The notes under the pieces: generated by a model
The model's input: the letters and a program-made list of their open reading frames with translations, nothing else
Told to the model about the DNA's origin: nothing
Database searches by the model: none
From: Candidatus Thorarchaeota archaeon
GTDB taxonomy: Archaea; Asgardarchaeota; Thorarchaeia; Thorarchaeales; Thorarchaeaceae
Assembly (NCBI GenBank): GCA_016839245.1
Contig: JAEOUN010000092.1
Location: 56,974-120,973 of the forward strand
Direction of reading: 5' to 3'
Length of the DNA stretch: 64,000 nucleotides
In this document: positions 43,992-52,551 of the stretch, piece by piece
Position numbering within the stretch: the first letter of the stretch is position 1
Layout: the number at the start of each line of letters is the position of its first letter
Program-made: the position numbers and the translations under genes

Positions 43992-45374
43992 TCATACTAT
44001 AGGTATTAGTTCATAATCAAGGAAGCCCTTTGAGAGCAAAGGTCGCACAGCTAAAAAGTTGGTTCGTGGAATAACTCCAAAGACACTCAATACACCATTC
44101 AATTCTTGAACTTTCAAATGGATTGAATAAGCAATGGATTCACTCTTTAGCATCTGTTGCTGACTCAAGATGGAAATTGCAGTCCTCTTACTTGCTGGGA
44201 GTGCAGCAGTCACTTCTGCTAGTAGACCTTTCACATCATTTATGCCATATTTATTTTCTAGCATATCTAAGGAGAACAACTCTGTTGCGAATCTACCGAA
44301 TTTACGTTCTAGTTGCATTGCTTCGTAGCGGATTTCCTGCAATGTTTTCCAAGGATCATCATCAATTGTACGCACATTTGAATGACTACCAATGGCGTGG
44401 CGACCAAAGAAGACAACTTGCTCTTTGATGTATTTCTCATCTACAAAATGACTTAGACCATGGATGAATCGATCCGGCGACCAACCTTCAGGAAGAAGGA
44501 TTACAGCTGGCCTTTTCAATTGAAGATGATTAGATAAGAAAGGAATGTATATTGTCTCCAAATAGGGAACAGCAAGATTCTCTATCTCTATTAGACTTAA
44601 CATACCTTGTTCAAATCCACCACCAAGAATTGCATCAAGACTTCTATTCCCAGAGGAGATTTTATCCTTTGATGGATCTTCTATTGGCTCTCTTTCTACT
44701 GTAATTGGTGGAAATTGATGTTTATACCAAGGTATAAAGCTGAAATAACCTTGGTCTAATGTAAACAAGAATTTGTCCTGATGTACCGCTTTTGAGCGCA
44801 TTTTTTCAATTGACATCTGACGAAACATGCGATTATTATAGTATAGTCGTTCTAAGCGAATAATCGCATCTGCAGAATAATCCAAATGTACTGGTTGATT
44901 ATTAGCACCGGCGCCTTCAACGACAAGAACTAATTTTTTGTTTTCAGACTTAGTGGAATAGATAAGTGATTGCTGAATCTCTGTTTTCTGTTGAGAACTA
45001 AGGGGCATCATGAAATCGGACCATGAGTCAATTATGACAAGTGATGGGTCCTGGCAAATATCATTGCCGCCAAGAAGTTTCGCAATTTGCTCTTGTAGTG
45101 ATAATTCATAATAGGAATCAGGATGTATGTTTCTCCAGTAGTGCGCAATGACATGCCGATTATTCCAATTATGAAGAGAGGATAGACTCTTTTCGCTTGC
45201 GGTTGTAATCTCTGCGTCAGATAGAATCAGAAAAGAATTTTCATAGAGTCTAAATAGTTCTTGTACAAATAGACTCTTCCCAGTTCCTGGATTTCCTGTT
45301 ACCATTAGAATATAGCCTGATTCAGAGTCCAGTGCATCCCTTATACTGGGAGGAATTGCACCTTCAGCGCTCAT
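43992..45374 (-). CDS. Tandem KaiC/RAD55-like ATPase, second domain degenerate
   Basis: 460 residues. The first RecA-like domain has Walker A GNPGTGKS (27-34) and Walker B LVIIDSWSDF (about 113). The second starts like a KaiC domain (ISSGNRSLDAILGGGFEQG, about 240-258) but its P-loop position reads LSLIEIENLAV, so it should not bind ATP in the usual way. ATG 45374 has GGGGAT 7 nt upstream. It is the first gene of the operon with a receiver and a KaiC-like partner. KaiC-type proteins act as ATP-driven signalling hubs in archaea. Confidence 0.8.
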   Translation of the reverse strand: MSAEGAIPPSIRDALDSESGYILMVTGNPGTGKSLFVQELFRLYENSFLILSDAEITTASEKSLSSLHNWNNRHVIAHYWRNIHPDSYYELSLQEQIAKLLGGNDICQDPSLVIIDSWSDFMMPLSSQQKTEIQQSLIYSTKSENKKLVLVVEGAGANNQPVHLDYSADAIIRLERLYYNNRMFRQMSIEKMRSKAVHQDKFLFTLDQGYFSFIPWYKHQFPPITVEREPIEDPSKDKISSGNRSLDAILGGGFEQGMLSLIEIENLAVPYLETIYIPFLSNHLQLKRPAVILLPEGWSPDRFIHGLSHFVDEKYIKEQVVFFGRHAIGSHSNVRTIDDDPWKTLQEIRYEAMQLERKFGRFATELFSLDMLENKYGINDVKGLLAEVTAALPASKRTAISILSQQQMLKSESIAYSIHLKVQELNGVLSVFGVIPRTNFLAVRPLLSKGFLDYELIPIV

Positions 45375-45461
45375 GTTGTGTATCCCCTTGCTTGCGCCTC
45401 ATCAAATCCGATAAATTTTCATATAAGGATATGTTGCTCATTTATTCCTAGAATAATTGTA

Positions 45462-46013
45462 TTAATCATTCTTCCTGAATAATTCCATATAATGAGTATC
45501 AACATATTTTCCATCTATGTAGAATTTTTGATGTGCAGTACCAAATTTAACAAAGCCAAGTTTCTCATAAACATGCTTCGCGCGTTCATTGAAATCATGA
45601 ACACTTAGTTCAATTCTATTGAGATTGAGGTGATTCCATCCAAAATGAACTAGCAATGAAATTGCTTCAGAACCATATCCCTTATCCCAATTCGCTTCAC
45701 TGTGAATTGCAATACCTAATGTGCAATTCTTAGATAGCCAGTCAATATCATGTAATGCAATTGTTCCAATGAATGAATCATCTGAAATTCTTTCGATGGC
45801 AAAGACAAAGGATTTTCGTCGTTTCATGTCTTCTATTGTCGATTGAATCCATTGAAGCTCTGCCTCCCTTGAATGAGGAATAAATCCACCAAGAAACTTT
45901 CTCAATTTTGGATCATTCCATCTTTTCATGATGTCATCAAGGTGTCGCTCCTCTAAGGGAACGAGCTTGATCTTCTTACTAGTTAACATCTTGGCACTTC
46001 TCGGAGCATCCAT
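45462..46013 (-). CDS. RimJ/RimL-type GNAT acetyltransferase
   Basis: 183 residues with the RimJ/L layout: LVPLEERHLDDIMKRWNDP at the start, a strand GTIALHDIDW, acetyl-CoA region WDKGYGSEAISLLVHFGWN and end YEKLGFVKFGT. Such enzymes acetylate N-terminal amines or small molecules. The start is ATG at 46013; Met9 (LTSKKIKL) is an alternative. It lies between the TPR gene and the KaiC operon on the same strand. Confidence 0.87.
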   Translation of the reverse strand: MDAPRSAKMLTSKKIKLVPLEERHLDDIMKRWNDPKLRKFLGGFIPHSREAELQWIQSTIEDMKRRKSFVFAIERISDDSFIGTIALHDIDWLSKNCTLGIAIHSEANWDKGYGSEAISLLVHFGWNHLNLNRIELSVHDFNERAKHVYEKLGFVKFGTAHQKFYIDGKYVDTHYMELFRKND

Positions 46014-46047
46014 CCATCATATAGATATGAATGTTTAGAAAAATGGG

Positions 46048-47628
46048 TTATGTTTCAATTGTCTTCATGAACTTAAGAAAATGAGGACATAAAGTTCCCA
46101 TCCAATACAGATTTCCAAAACACTCTTTTCGCATTCTTTGTCGTTCAACCCGACACTCGAAGCTCTTTTCTCCATCATAAAAAATACAAAGATCATTATC
46201 AGATGCAGGATCTTCTATGACTTTCCTTCTGACATCTGTCATTAGTGAAGAATCAGAAGTATTCAGCCATTTAGGAAGAGGTCCCATTGTTTCTCTAATG
46301 AACTCAATGAGTTTCTTATCTGGACTATCATTTTTAGCCCAGATTGTTATTACCTTACTAATGTCTGCATTGAATGCATAGAGTAGGTGTGCGATTTCAA
46401 GAGATACAGACTTTGCTTTTCCATAATGCTCTATAGCTGTATCGAAATCTTGTAAAATATAATATGCATCAGCTGTAACAAAATGAGCCAAAGCCAGAGT
46501 CTGCTTCATTCCAGCACCTTCAGCTAATTTGAGTGCTGCTTTATAATGTTGCAATGCTAATTGGGTATCTCCTTTTCTCAGTGCAACATCACCAAGATTC
46601 ACTGTACTAACAGTTATGCCACGCATGTATTCAGCTTCTTGACTAATTTCCAGAGCTCTTCGATTGTAGATTTCCATTTGGTCAATCTGATCAAGTGTTC
46701 GATCAATTTCACCTACATTTATCAGAGTTCGAGCAAGACCTACTTGATTATTCAATTGTTGTTGAATTATTAGTAATTCTTCAAACTGATCCCGTGCTTC
46801 CTGTAGCTGTCCTAGATTAATGTGCGTAACTCCTCTAAGATTTCGAGCATCAGCTACTCCATGAAGATAACCCATCCGTTCATATTCTCTTAAAGCAGTT
46901 CGACAGAGAACCATGGCTCTGTCATGTTCATTGATATCTTCAAGAGCTCTTGCTCTATAGTATCTGATGTCATTAATTGCTAATCTATCATCGAGAAGAA
47001 CCGCAGTATCATATGCTGAGTCTAATCGTATCAATGATTCTTCGCGAGAATCAGCATATCCTGATATGAATGCGAGGATAATTCGTGTTCTAAGCAAAGC
47101 AGCTTGCACGATATTACGAATTTCAGGATTTTGAGCAGTTGCAAGAGTCACTTTATCAATACTTTCAGATGCCACCTCTTGAGCATGATCCGTATAACCA
47201 AGATCCATCAAGACAGATGCAAGTTGACCAGATAATTCTGAGAAAGCAACAAAATCCTTAGCTTGCCAAGTTTGATTCGTAATATTGCGAAGGTTGTTCA
47301 ACCATCGAGGATCGAGACTTTGTCTACAATATGCCGCTGCTGCATAGCCTTTACATGTTAGGTTATTGTTATCCTTAGCGAGAATCTGATTATATCCATA
47401 CATTCCCCTGAGAAAACACGCCTTTGCGCACATTGCTAGGAATGCAGAACTTCTATTCCGCCATTCGCCCCCACCGACGAATTCTATCAGAACGTCTGTA
47501 AAAAGCATAAATCGATCCTTTGTGCTTCTTGCGTGCAAAGATAGGCTATTTGCAATCTCCTCTACCTCTACATTTTCCAATCCAGGTCGGTACATCAGAA
47601 ACTCTGGGATTATTGGATCTTCAGGCAA
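46048..47628 (-). CDS. TPR-repeat protein with Cys-containing C-terminus
   Basis: 526 residues, mostly helical. About five to seven tetratricopeptide repeats span roughly 215-430 (for example GQLQEARDQFEELLIIQQQL, then IDQMEIYNRRALEISQEA). The last 50 residues hold four Cys (LCIFYDG, FECRV, KECFGN, GTLCPHF), possibly a metal site. The start is TTG 47628 with GAGG upstream. TPR proteins are scaffolds; its place beside KaiC ATPases and receivers suggests a signalling role, which is inference. It is divergent from the KaiC gene at 47798. Confidence 0.78.
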   Translation of the reverse strand: MPEDPIIPEFLMYRPGLENVEVEEIANSLSLHARSTKDRFMLFTDVLIEFVGGGEWRNRSSAFLAMCAKACFLRGMYGYNQILAKDNNNLTCKGYAAAAYCRQSLDPRWLNNLRNITNQTWQAKDFVAFSELSGQLASVLMDLGYTDHAQEVASESIDKVTLATAQNPEIRNIVQAALLRTRIILAFISGYADSREESLIRLDSAYDTAVLLDDRLAINDIRYYRARALEDINEHDRAMVLCRTALREYERMGYLHGVADARNLRGVTHINLGQLQEARDQFEELLIIQQQLNNQVGLARTLINVGEIDRTLDQIDQMEIYNRRALEISQEAEYMRGITVSTVNLGDVALRKGDTQLALQHYKAALKLAEGAGMKQTLALAHFVTADAYYILQDFDTAIEHYGKAKSVSLEIAHLLYAFNADISKVITIWAKNDSPDKKLIEFIRETMGPLPKWLNTSDSSLMTDVRRKVIEDPASDNDLCIFYDGEKSFECRVERQRMRKECFGNLYWMGTLCPHFLKFMKTIET

Positions 47629-47797
47629 GGTTCTACAAATCCTCTCTTAGACTTTTGATTTTCCTCAACGCGTTTTTTGATGATATCATGAAAAGGCTTC
47701 TAGTGGTTTCCTTCGCATACTCTAAGTTAGTAAGTGATAAAGCTTGTTCGTACAATCAAGTGTGAAAGATTAAATCGTTAAGTGTATTTCCATTATT

Positions 47798-48562
47798 GTG
47801 GTTAAAATGCCAAAGGAGCATGTAAGTAGCGGAGTAAAAGGTCTTGATGAGATTTTATCTGGCGGATATGTAAAAGGTAGATCGACACTTATTGCAGGAG
47901 GTCCAGGTACAGGGAAGAGCATATTGACATGGCATTTTTTGTTTGATGGATTTGAAAAGGGAGAGAGGGGCATATTAGTTACACTCGACCAGACTCAAGA
48001 TATGATTATTGACGATATGTCTGACTTTGGATGGGACACTCAAAAAGCATTGAAATCAGAAGGTATCACAATTCTTAGTGGAACATTGAAACTTGTACCT
48101 AGGGATACGAGTTATGAGTATGTCGTTAGTTTCAATCACCCATTATTAAGCGAACAACCATTTACTGTTCCCCGACTAGCTGATTTGATTCGAAAGAAAG
48201 CTGAGGAAGTTGGAGCGAAACGCATCGTAATAGATGGAATTGGTCCTCTCCTTGAATTGGCAGGAGAACATTCAGAGGTGAGACAGCTTGTATACGGATT
48301 CATCAGAGATATAGCAGATGGAACCAATACTGTCATTCTCACGCATGAGTTGAAAGCAAGTACCACTGCTCAAAATGATGAATTACCCTTCTTCATTTGT
48401 GATGGAGTGGTAAAATTAGATACTATTCACTCATCGGGAGATTATGTACGAACAATGAGGGTCGTTAAGATGAGGGGTGCTAGCCATATTATGAGACCTA
48501 TTATGTTCAAGATTGGTTCAGAGGGGATTGTAGCATTTCCGGATGCAAGATTTCCAGATTGA
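47798..48562 (+). CDS. KaiC/RAD55-family ATPase, single domain
   Basis: 254 residues. VSSGVKGLDEILSGGYVKG opens the KaiC-like domain, Walker A GGPGTGKS lies at 34-41, Walker B IVIDGIGP at about 145, and THELKAST follows. The C-terminal VVKMRGASH is typical of this archaeal family. GTG 47798 or ATG 47807 may start it; no clear ribosome binding site, so the transcript may be leaderless. Divergent from the TPR gene and convergent with the two-receiver operon. Possibly a switch controlled by one of the receivers. Confidence 0.87.
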   Translation: MVKMPKEHVSSGVKGLDEILSGGYVKGRSTLIAGGPGTGKSILTWHFLFDGFEKGERGILVTLDQTQDMIIDDMSDFGWDTQKALKSEGITILSGTLKLVPRDTSYEYVVSFNHPLLSEQPFTVPRLADLIRKKAEEVGAKRIVIDGIGPLLELAGEHSEVRQLVYGFIRDIADGTNTVILTHELKASTTAQNDELPFFICDGVVKLDTIHSSGDYVRTMRVVKMRGASHIMRPIMFKIGSEGIVAFPDARFPD

Positions 48563-48606
48563 TTTTTTAGGAAAGTAGATACAATAAATGTCTACATCTG
48601 CTCCTA

Positions 48607-49017
48607 TCACTCGTATACCGGCTTGACTTTCCTGACAATATCAGTCATATCATACATACTAAATGGCTTCTGAAGAAACGCACGAGCTCCAGCTGCAAGA
48701 ACCATCTCTGTCTGTCCCTCAACAACATCAGATATGACAACAATTGCTACGATCGGATCAATGTCCAAGAGATTCTCTATAAGACGAACGATTTCGACCT
48801 GATCCATATTAAAATCAATAATCACAACAGACGGCTTATTCCCTTTACATTTAATTAGGAGGTTCTCAGTGTCTTCTGCCTCACCTACAACATCAAACCC
48901 TGCATCCTCTAAAGCCATTTTTAGAAGTACTCTGAGTAATGGAACCTCGCCTGCAACAATAATACCAGTATGACTCTTTTTCATCAGAATCGAACGACCC
49001 CCTAGAAGTCGACTCAT
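48607..49017 (-). CDS. Receiver-domain protein with degenerate acidic pocket
   Basis: 136 residues, receiver fold. The usual Asp-Asp pair after strand 1 is replaced by GIIVAGEVP, leaving one Glu. Candidate phospho-acceptor Asp68 (VVIIDFNMD) and QKPF Lys remain. ATG 49017 has AGGATG just upstream; Met12 at 48984 is an alternative. It is 21 nt after another receiver gene and in the same operon. Phosphorylation may be weak or absent, making this a candidate pseudo-receiver. Confidence 0.75.
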   Translation of the reverse strand: MSRLLGGRSILMKKSHTGIIVAGEVPLLRVLLKMALEDAGFDVVGEAEDTENLLIKCKGNKPSVVIIDFNMDQVEIVRLIENLLDIDPIVAIVVISDVVEGQTEMVLAAGARAFLQKPFSMYDMTDIVRKVKPVYE

Positions 49018-49038
49018 GTCATCCTATATGGTCAATAT

Positions 49039-49401
49039 TCATTCAGATACTGCACTTTCTACAAGATCAAGCATGTGACGAATTGTCACAGGTTTAAGTC
49101 CAAAACTAGCGGCGCCATTACTCATTGCCTGTTCGCGAACATTCGCGTCAGCACTGATGAAGACAATCTTGGCTTTTGGCTCGTGCTCCAAGATCTCTTT
49201 CATGGTCTGCATCCCATCTTTGTTTGGCATTCTGTGATCTAGAATAATAACATCAGGCTTTGGATTCAATATCAAATACTTCTCTACAGCCTCTGCACCG
49301 TCAAAAGCGTCTGCTACTACTTCATGACCAGCGATCGAAAAGACATCTTTGTAGAGCCGGTGCAGAATTGCTTCGTCATCGACGATGAAGATGGTGACCA
49401 T
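49039..49401 (-). CDS. CheY-like response regulator (receiver only)
   Basis: 120 residues, an intact receiver: FIVDDE, phospho-acceptor in VIILDHRMPNKDG, Ser in VFISAD at the Thr/Ser position, and Lys in GLKPV. No output domain. First gene of a two-receiver operon on the minus strand, preceded by the 1.15-kb intergenic region. The partner kinase is not in the window. Confidence 0.9.
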   Translation of the reverse strand: MVTIFIVDDEAILHRLYKDVFSIAGHEVVADAFDGAEAVEKYLILNPKPDVIILDHRMPNKDGMQTMKEILEHEPKAKIVFISADANVREQAMSNGAASFGLKPVTIRHMLDLVESAVSE

Positions 49402-49594
49402 TGAGTAGCCTCATGTTGTGTTCTATGCGCGCAGCTTACTGCATTATACAAGCCTAATTCGATAGTTAATTAGACTTATATTTTGCTTGTATTGCAGTGA
49501 GCTTTTGTACCTGTGCTAAGTTCTCTTCCTTCGGCATATAAAAGATATGTGATTGTTCTAACGAGGAGCAAGAATTCACGAATCTTTATTCTAC

Positions 49595-49609
49595 AGGTGT
49601 TAAACACCT
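49595..49609. repeat. Palindrome AGGTGTTAAACACCT
   Basis: Perfect 7-bp arms around one central A, about 195 nt upstream of the receiver operon start at 49401. Could be a regulator site for that operon. Confidence 0.4.
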
Positions 49610-49759
49610 TACAGGACACTCGTATTTCATACAATAGGATAGTTTTCACGAGTCATATTCCATAATCACCACAAATCTGTCCATCTGCAAGACACTCGTT
49701 TTGGTGTAAATTTTCAATTACCTCTAATTTTCCACTTTTTCCATTCAAGTATGCATACT

Positions 49760-49773
49760 TGTCGATTTTTCGA
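49760..49773. repeat. 14-bp inverted repeat, left copy
   Basis: TGTCGATTTTTCGA is the exact reverse complement of 50370-50383, about 600 bp away. The flanks diverge at once, so the shared unit is 14 bp. Confidence 0.5.
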
Positions 49774-50285
49774 AAGGTTAGTTTTCTCAGTGATAATTAT
49801 TCATTTGAATTATTTTATTTATATTTTATAAAATGTCTATTATTTGTTTCCCCATAATATATCCTATTCAATACTATGTAGAGGAATTTAGTACCCTCAC
49901 TTTCAGAGGATGAATATTTCAGCAATAGGATCATCCTACAGCACTTAATAATCAAATATTCTTAAGCGCCTAAATCAATTAAATTATAATAAATATCCGT
50001 ATTCAGTTTCTAAATACAGTTAGTCATTTCAGGGTAAAGAACCATGAGAAGTCATACACATTTACCGTGTACTGCTACCTTTTCCTGCAAATAATCCTGC
50101 TTGTTTAGTCGAAAAAGCATGTAATAGACCATATGTCCCAAAAACTGAGTATATGAAATATTTATGTTGAAGATTAATAAAACCAGTAATAGACCTTTGC
50201 CACACCACATTAATAGTATTGATGATATCGCACAAAATAGTTCAATTAATTATCGATACAAATCTTATTATCATAATGCCTAAAA

Positions 50286-50304
50286 ATGGTACATTATGTA
50301 CCAT
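50286..50304. repeat. 19-nt perfect palindrome
   Basis: ATGGTACAT and ATGTACCAT flank a single central T. The symmetry is exact over 9 bp per arm; a dimeric regulator site or hairpin is possible. Confidence 0.45.
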
Positions 50305-50369
50305 ATAAAGGTAATTTAATACATCAAATAATTGGCATAAAAATACAATGAGTATTGTAGTAAATATTG

Positions 50370-50383
50370 TCGAAAAATCGACA
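50370..50383. repeat. 14-bp inverted repeat, right copy, also a hairpin
   Basis: TCGAAAAATCGACA is the complement of 49760-49773. Together with the two bases before it, it also forms its own hairpin, TGTCGA / TCGACA with an AAAA loop (50368-50383). Confidence 0.5.
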
Positions 50384-50556
50384 GGAATTGATAGTTGTTA
50401 ATGAAAAAAAATAACTATAGTGTATTCAAAGGATGGATGAAAAAATCCCTAGAAATATAATATTGACATTGGAAACACGGATTCTCAGTACATGACAATT
50501 ATCAATTCTTACATAAAAAATCAATAGTTTGCAAAGTGCCTGATACAGATGCAATA

Positions 50557-51606
50557 CTATTCTACTGGTAATAATTCAATCTCATTATCATCGACTGTCA
50601 ATACATCAATCTTCATCGGATTGCCTTCCTCTGTGTAGACGAACCGAATAGCTTTAGCACTTAAATCGCCTATAAACTCCAATTCATTATAAGGTTCAAG
50701 AGCTTCTTCAAAATCTCCTATTCTAATATAGAGCTCGCCATCTCTGACAACAAATTCAACTAAATTCGTACGTCTATATTTCCCTTGCAAACGCATTAGA
50801 TCTTCTGAATTGATGGCTTTTTTGGGATACTTGAAGAAATCTACAAGTTTCTTTTCTTTTGGATATCTTCCAACAGGAGCTACTAATACAACGAATTCCT
50901 CATCTGTTTTTAGATCAAATAGAGTATCTAGTCTACCCTGTTCGTAGTAACCAATAGCAACCGTTCCCAAGTTAACAGCTTCGCAGGCCATGTAGAGATT
51001 CTGACATGAAATACCAAGATCAATGGCAATGAATTTGTGGGCGAGAATAGTATAACGCCATTCAGTTCGATATGGAACGGCAGTCCAAAAGAAAATGACC
51101 GGAGCTGTTCCAACAAATTTCTGGTCATATGTTAGTTTTCCTATTACTTCTTCTGCATCATCAATTGCCTTAACATATAGCAGTTGATGACTAAAGGATA
51201 TATAACGATAGAGACCAGGATTAAGTCCAAGTACCCTGTTAATCACAAGGTATGTTTCAAGGGGGCTTTTCGCACCAGCAGAGGCAACAGTACGAAGAAC
51301 ACCACGACCTGATTTCAGAACTCGTTTTACTCCTTGAGTACTCCAAAGGAGAAAGGATAGTTCTTCTAATGTAAGTGGATCTGCAGTGTATTTTCTTCTA
51401 CTCTTTCTATTATTTACTAGATCAAGAAAAGGTGCCATACCTATAGTAAATTTGTCAGGCAATACTAGATCTATTAGAGTGGCATTCTCGGGATAGGGTT
51501 GTTGGAAAGGAGGAGGTGGTAATCTCCTTTTTTCATCTGATTGCGGAACAATCCTATCATATTCTTCAGAATCAAAAAAGTGCAGAAACTTTCGACCCTC
51601 TATCAT
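50557..51606 (-). CDS. SagB-type nitroreductase-fold dehydrogenase with C-terminal extension
   Basis: 349 residues. SRRKYTADPLTLEELSFLLWSTQGV starts the nitroreductase domain, then RTVASAGAKSPLETYLVINRV binds FMN; the core ends near VGRYP (about 255). This matches SagB-type oxidoreductases, which oxidise azolines in peptide natural products or serve as generic flavin reductases. About 75 extra C-terminal residues (ELYIRIGDFEEAL, then FVYTEEGNPMKIDV) form an unrecognised beta-rich part. No SagC/D-like cyclodehydratase is nearby, so a peptide-maturation role is not supported. Confidence 0.82.
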   Translation of the reverse strand: MIEGRKFLHFFDSEEYDRIVPQSDEKRRLPPPPFQQPYPENATLIDLVLPDKFTIGMAPFLDLVNNRKSRRKYTADPLTLEELSFLLWSTQGVKRVLKSGRGVLRTVASAGAKSPLETYLVINRVLGLNPGLYRYISFSHQLLYVKAIDDAEEVIGKLTYDQKFVGTAPVIFFWTAVPYRTEWRYTILAHKFIAIDLGISCQNLYMACEAVNLGTVAIGYYEQGRLDTLFDLKTDEEFVVLVAPVGRYPKEKKLVDFFKYPKKAINSEDLMRLQGKYRRTNLVEFVVRDGELYIRIGDFEEALEPYNELEFIGDLSAKAIRFVYTEEGNPMKIDVLTVDDNEIELLPVE

Positions 51607-51732
51607 GCCGTGGCGATTGCTTGGAAATTAATTAAATATATCCAGCTAAGCAACAAATTTGAATTACTAGCAAGAGATAACTTTGGGAATATTTGAATCC
51701 AATATGAAATACTGAATCATCATATTACGGGA

Positions 51733-52551
51733 TTAAGCAGAGAGACCCAGTTGCTTCAATGCCTTATTTATTTGAACACGTTTCTTATTGCCTATGTAAA
51801 TAGAGGTGAGAGACCCTACAAAGATGAGTATTGTTCCAAAGATAAATGCAGTTAGTAGTATTGGTAGAAAGAATGGATTTTGTAATTGTAGTAGATTAAA
51901 GAAGAAACCTCTCCACAGTAAATATGCAGCCTCAATAATTAGCAGGATGAGTAGTAATAATCCCGATGATAATTGCCGCTCATGAATATACACCTGCAAT
52001 GCAGTCTGCAGCATCACTGCCGCAATCAGATTTCCAATAATCATTAGAATTATCATTACAAGCCCAGGGAAAAGTCCCCATGTTGGTATCAGACTCCCAA
52101 ATGAAGTAAAGTATTGGAAATAGAGCATACCCAGAATGAAGATCAATTCGAAGACCATTATAATCACAGCTCCGATCCCCGTGATTCTGAGAATCAAATT
52201 ATCAGCCCTATCTGCCCAATCCATATTGGCTAGCTTTTGATACTCCTGATTCAAGGGATTAGCCCAAGTACTCTCTGATATGCACCCTTTCTTTGTGCAG
52301 TTGACAATGGTTAGTAATTTTCCTCCATAGTCACCAACACGTTTCTCTGCGCATTCATCGCAAATGAGGTCACCACAGACGTGGCAAATCTCTGTTGCTA
52401 GTACACCAGGATGGTTTGTACAGTCCCTGCTTTGGCTTGGTCCAAGAACTGGACTTGAGCAATACTCACAGAAATTCACGCTATCCTTGTGAGATATGAA
52501 GACTTTTCCTCCACAGACTGGGCACCGGATATAATTCTCGCCCAAACTCAA
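51733..52551 (-). CDS. B-box zinc-finger membrane protein
   Basis: About 272 residues. A zinc ribbon (CPVC...CEYC, about 10-31) is followed by a B-box-like finger CTNHPGVLATEICHVCGDLICDEC, then four membrane helices (from about 130) and a short basic tail. I chose TTG 52551: GGAG lies 5 nt before it and its TTG overlaps the TGA stop of the upstream gene (TTGA), implying translational coupling. The upstream TTG 52566 has no such signal. A paired role with the neighbour is likely; the function is unknown. Confidence 0.72.
   Translation of the reverse strand: MSLGENYIRCPVCGGKVFISHKDSVNFCEYCSSPVLGPSQSRDCTNHPGVLATEICHVCGDLICDECAEKRVGDYGGKLLTIVNCTKKGCISESTWANPLNQEYQKLANMDWADRADNLILRITGIGAVIIMVFELIFILGMLYFQYFTSFGSLIPTWGLFPGLVMIILMIIGNLIAAVMLQTALQVYIHERQLSSGLLLLILLIIEAAYLLWRGFFFNLLQLQNPFFLPILLTAFIFGTILIFVGSLTSIYIGNKKRVQINKALKQLGLSA

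Larger units (their letters stand above)
49402..50556. other. 1.15-kb AT-rich intergenic region with inverted repeats
   Basis: I found no ORF with a ribosome binding site longer than about 20 codons on either strand, and no tRNA or rRNA. It holds several symmetric elements: AGGTGTTAAACACCT (49595-49609), TGTCGATTTTTCGA (49760-49773) and its exact complement at 50370-50383, and a 19-nt palindrome at 50286-50304. Direct repeats are GACACTCGT (49615, 49691) and GTAATAGACC (50121, 50186). It is upstream of the receiver operon and downstream of the nitroreductase gene. An unrecognised RNA, an origin-like element or decayed sequence are all possible. Confidence 0.5.

Noticed and set aside
49402..50556. 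Replication origin
   Set aside because: AT-rich with repeats, but no Cdc6/Orc1 gene or set of ORB-like elements is present in the window.
50557..51606. Azole-peptide biosynthesis cluster around the SagB-like gene
   Set aside because: No cyclodehydratase, leader peptide or transporter of that type nearby.
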